Part shown: piece after piece, positions 62,021 to 64,000 of the stretch
Layout of the letters: every line of letters starts with the position of its first letter
Numbering within the stretch: the stretch's first letter is position 1
NCBI RefSeq assembly: GCF_046244365.1
Contig: NZ_CP176395.1
Coordinates: 7,192,001 to 7,256,000, forward strand
Source: Paenibacillus_V sp046244365
Lineage (GTDB): Bacteria > Bacillota > Bacilli > Paenibacillales > NBRC-103111
Reading direction: 5' to 3'
Length of the DNA: 64,000 nt
Made by a program: the position numbers and the translations under genes
The notes under the pieces: model-generated
Seen by the model: the letters and a program-made list of their open reading frames with translations, nothing else
What the model was told of the DNA's origin: nothing
The model's database searches: none

Positions 62021-64000
62021 TCACCTGTTTGGATACGCTTCCACGGAATCGCTCCTGCGGTAAGGAAGACGGATGGCGACGGTCGTTCCCGTCCCCTCGC
62101 TATCGACCGACAAGCCGTAACGGTTTCCAAAATGCAGCTTGATTCTGCTGTTCACATTGTACAAGCCGATGTTGCGCCGATCCCTCCGGTCCAAATTGCG
62201 ACGAATGTCATCCAGCGTCTTCCGGCCGATGCCGGGCCCGTTATCCGTAATCGTCAATTCGATATCCTCGCCGGACCTCGCCCCGCGAACGGATAGGTTC
62301 ACCCGGCTGTCCGGCGCCAGAAGGCTGTGCTTGATCGCATTCTCGATGATCGGCTGCAATATCATCTTGTTGATCGTGCAGTCTGCGATGTCCTCGTCTA
62401 CCCGCCACTCGCAGCGGACCCTCTCGCTATACCGGTAGCTCATGATTTTTAAATAGGACTGGGCATTGGCGACTTCCTCCCGCAGCGTCGTGAGCGGGCT
62501 GTCTTTGCCCATCGCATAGCGAAACATCCGGCTGAGCAAGCCGATCATATCGGCCGCCAAGTACCGCTCGCCCTCCTCGACCATATACATGATGTGCTCC
62601 AGCGTATTGTAGAGGAAATGAGGATTGATTTGGGCCTGCAGCGCCTCCAGATGCAGCTCCTTTTTCTCGAATTCCAGCGTCAGCCTTTCCTCGCCCGCCG
62701 CCAGCGTGTCCGCAACCAAGCCGTCGATTCTCTCCAGCATGCGATTGAACGAGAGGCGCAGCTGCTCGACTTCGTCGATCGCGTAAGGCTGCTCCGATGC
62801 CAAGAGCGCCAGGCTGTCCGTTTCTTTGCGTCCATACTGATTTTGCAAGGAAGCGAGCGGCCTTACCAAATACTGCGACATCAAATACGAAAAAATGAGG
62901 ATCAGCAAAAAGAGGATGAGCAGCAAATAAACGTCGTCATAGAACAGCCTCAAGACTTGGTCCTGTATGGCCGAGGCGTCATACCGCGCGATCAAATACC
63001 AAGGTAGCGAACCGATTTTCTCCGCGAAATAAATCGCGCTGCCGGTGCGGAACGAATCGGCCGTCATGCCGCCGGGCGCAAAAGGAAGCTCCGCAAGCTG
63101 ACCGACCTTTTCCGCATCGGGCTGCGACAGAATGCGCCCCTGATCGTCGACGATGAAAGCATCGCTGCCGCTCCCCTTCAAATCGGCATACAGATTGGTC
63201 AAGAAAACGCCGTTGATGTCCGTTTTCAAGTAACCGACCGGACGGGAATACCGGTTGATATCGACGATGCCGATCGCGAGGCTTATGGTGGAAGATGCCG
63301 TATCGGCGGGCGGGAGCCAATAAAAGATGTTTTTACGGCTGGCGCGCATTTGTTCGAAAAAAGACGGTTCGATTTTGGCCGCATGCTTGTACCGGTTGCT
63401 GTAAATCAGCCGATTGTCCAAGTCGTAAACGCCGATCGCATCTTCGCTAAGCGTCGGAAAGCTGCTGTCGAAGATAAGCTGATCCATCTCGCCCTTCCGC
63501 TTGTCGCTCGGCTCCGATACGTAGGATGCCACGAACGCATCATACCCCAGCCTGGTCAAGGCCGTTTCTTTTTGTCCCGCGAACAGCTCGACCCGCTGGG
63601 CCGTCTTATCGAACAGCACATGAAACGTTTCTTCCAATTCCCTTGCGATAATCCGCGACGAGTTCACATAGAAGATCGTGACGAACAAGCCGATAGGGAG
63701 CAAGATAGTCAATAAAAAGTATACGAAGAAACGGTCTCTCATCGTAACCCTGCGATGCGCAGCGACCCGCTCGTCAAAGGCCGGCTTCCCCGGCGCCTCC
63801 GGCGTATATTTCCTTCCGATCCAGCCGATCAGGCTGTGCAGGGGAACCAAAATTTTACGGCCGATCCAGTGGGAAAGGAAAAATGCGAGCAATGCGCTGC
63901 CGCCTAAAATGAGCATCGTATAAACGCCCAGCGTTCGCAGCTGTTCCTGGTGAAACCCCGATGCCGCTTCCGCAACCGCGATTCGGATCCCGTGAAAGCC
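62021..64000 (-). CDS. YesM-type sensor histidine kinase with tandem sensor modules (5' part outside window)
   Basis: The frame is open to the window edge. Reading inward: EQLRTLGVYTMLILGGSALLAFFLSHWIGRKILVPLHSL is a membrane helix and HAMP-like exit of a first sensor module; then RDRFFVYFLLTILLPIGLFVTIFYV starts a second, complete module (helix, dCache-like extracellular domain, helix LLILFLLILIFSYLM, HAMP). The kinase core follows: LQAQINPHFLYNTLEHIMYMVEE with the phosphorylated His, ILQPIIENAIKHSL and TDNGPGIG. The second module alone equals a normal YesM. The partner regulator should lie just outside. It probably controls importer system 3. Confidence 0.88.
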   Translation of the reverse strand, partial: GFHGIRIAVAEAASGFHQEQLRTLGVYTMLILGGSALLAFFLSHWIGRKILVPLHSLIGWIGRKYTPEAPGKPAFDERVAAHRRVTMRDRFFVYFLLTILLPIGLFVTIFYVNSSRIIARELEETFHVLFDKTAQRVELFAGQKETALTRLGYDAFVASYVSEPSDKRKGEMDQLIFDSSFPTLSEDAIGVYDLDNRLIYSNRYKHAAKIEPSFFEQMRASRKNIFYWLPPADTASSTISLAIGIVDINRYSRPVGYLKTDINGVFLTNLYADLKGSGSDAFIVDDQGRILSQPDAEKVGQLAELPFAPGGMTADSFRTGSAIYFAEKIGSLPWYLIARYDASAIQDQVLRLFYDDVYLLLILFLLILIFSYLMSQYLVRPLASLQNQYGRKETDSLALLASEQPYAIDEVEQLRLSFNRMLERIDGLVADTLAAGEERLTLEFEKKELHLEALQAQINPHFLYNTLEHIMYMVEEGERYLAADMIGLLSRMFRYAMGKDSPLTTLREEVANAQSYLKIMSYRYSERVRCEWRVDEDIADCTINKMILQPIIENAIKHSLLAPDSRVNLSVRGARSGEDIELTITDNGPGIGRKTLDDIRRNLDRRDRRNIGLYNVNSRIKLHFGNRYGLSVDSEGTGTTVAIRLPYRRSDSVEAYPNR

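Noticed and set aside
1..64000. rRNA, tRNA, transposase, integrase, phage, CRISPR and riboswitch signals
   Set aside because: None found on reading both strands; absence by eye is not proof, especially for small RNAs.

Overview
The window looks like chromosomal DNA of a spore-forming Gram-positive of the Paenibacillaceae (Paenibacillus/Cohnella type). The reasons are strong AGGAGG-type ribosome binding sites throughout, a sigY-yxlCDEFG operon, two YjcZ-type spore miniproteins, several CUT1 sugar ABC importers without an ATPase gene of their own, and YesM/YesN-type sensor and regulator genes. No rRNA, tRNA, CRISPR array, prophage or insertion sequence was recognised. Genes are densely packed and mostly on the minus strand. 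The assignment rests on gene content and was not checked by any search.

Layout. 1-3.1 kb: a small DUF2533-like gene, then a SARP/BTAD-type regulator followed by an RsbW-like kinase and an RsbV-like STAS protein. 3.1-5.7 kb: an intergenic repeat region, a RidA protein, an unknown protein and a HupE/UreJ-type membrane protein with an EF-hand-like loop. 5.7-8.9 kb: the sigY operon (ECF sigma factor, three small membrane proteins, ABC exporter). 9-12.2 kb: a LacI-controlled operon of a sugar isomerase (SIS), a ribokinase and an RbsD/FucU mutarotase, with three identical operators. 13.1-18.1 kb: xylA-xylB-thuA divergent from xylR, with one palindromic operator covering two back-to-back promoters. 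18.1-23.8 kb: a tightly coupled six-gene operon (class I aldolase, Gfo/Idh/MocA oxidoreductase, PfkB kinase, D-lyxose isomerase, DUF4432 epimerase, DeoR repressor) that looks like a complete but unassigned ketose pathway without a transporter.

24-31.7 kb is a patchwork of small genes and decay: two YjcZ miniproteins, a helix-hairpin-helix protein, an inositol-monophosphatase-type enzyme, an internally deleted GNAT pseudogene, a truncated effector-binding domain, a lipoprotein, a VOC protein, a methyltransferase, and a secreted carbohydrate-binding protein cut apart by a reversed piece of an epimerase gene.

31.8-49.9 kb holds two neighbouring polysaccharide-use loci of probable pectin type. 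The first has an FAD oxidoreductase, an oligogalacturonate-lyase-like propeller, a membrane-anchored AraC regulator and an ABC importer. The second has a GH28-like beta-helix enzyme, an ABC importer and a YesM/YesN two-component system. 49.9-54.4 kb holds an AraC regulator divergent from a GH43-like propeller, a two-domain VOC protein, and an AraC-GyrI regulator interrupted by an in-frame amber codon. 54.5-64 kb is the strongest candidate for a new system: an ABC importer, a cytoplasmic polysaccharide deacetylase, an RraA-like protein, a NanA/DapA-type aldolase and a five-Asp-box sialidase-like protein in one directional cluster, below a tandem-sensor histidine kinase that runs off the window edge. 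It resembles sialic acid use but lacks every other nan/nag gene within the window.
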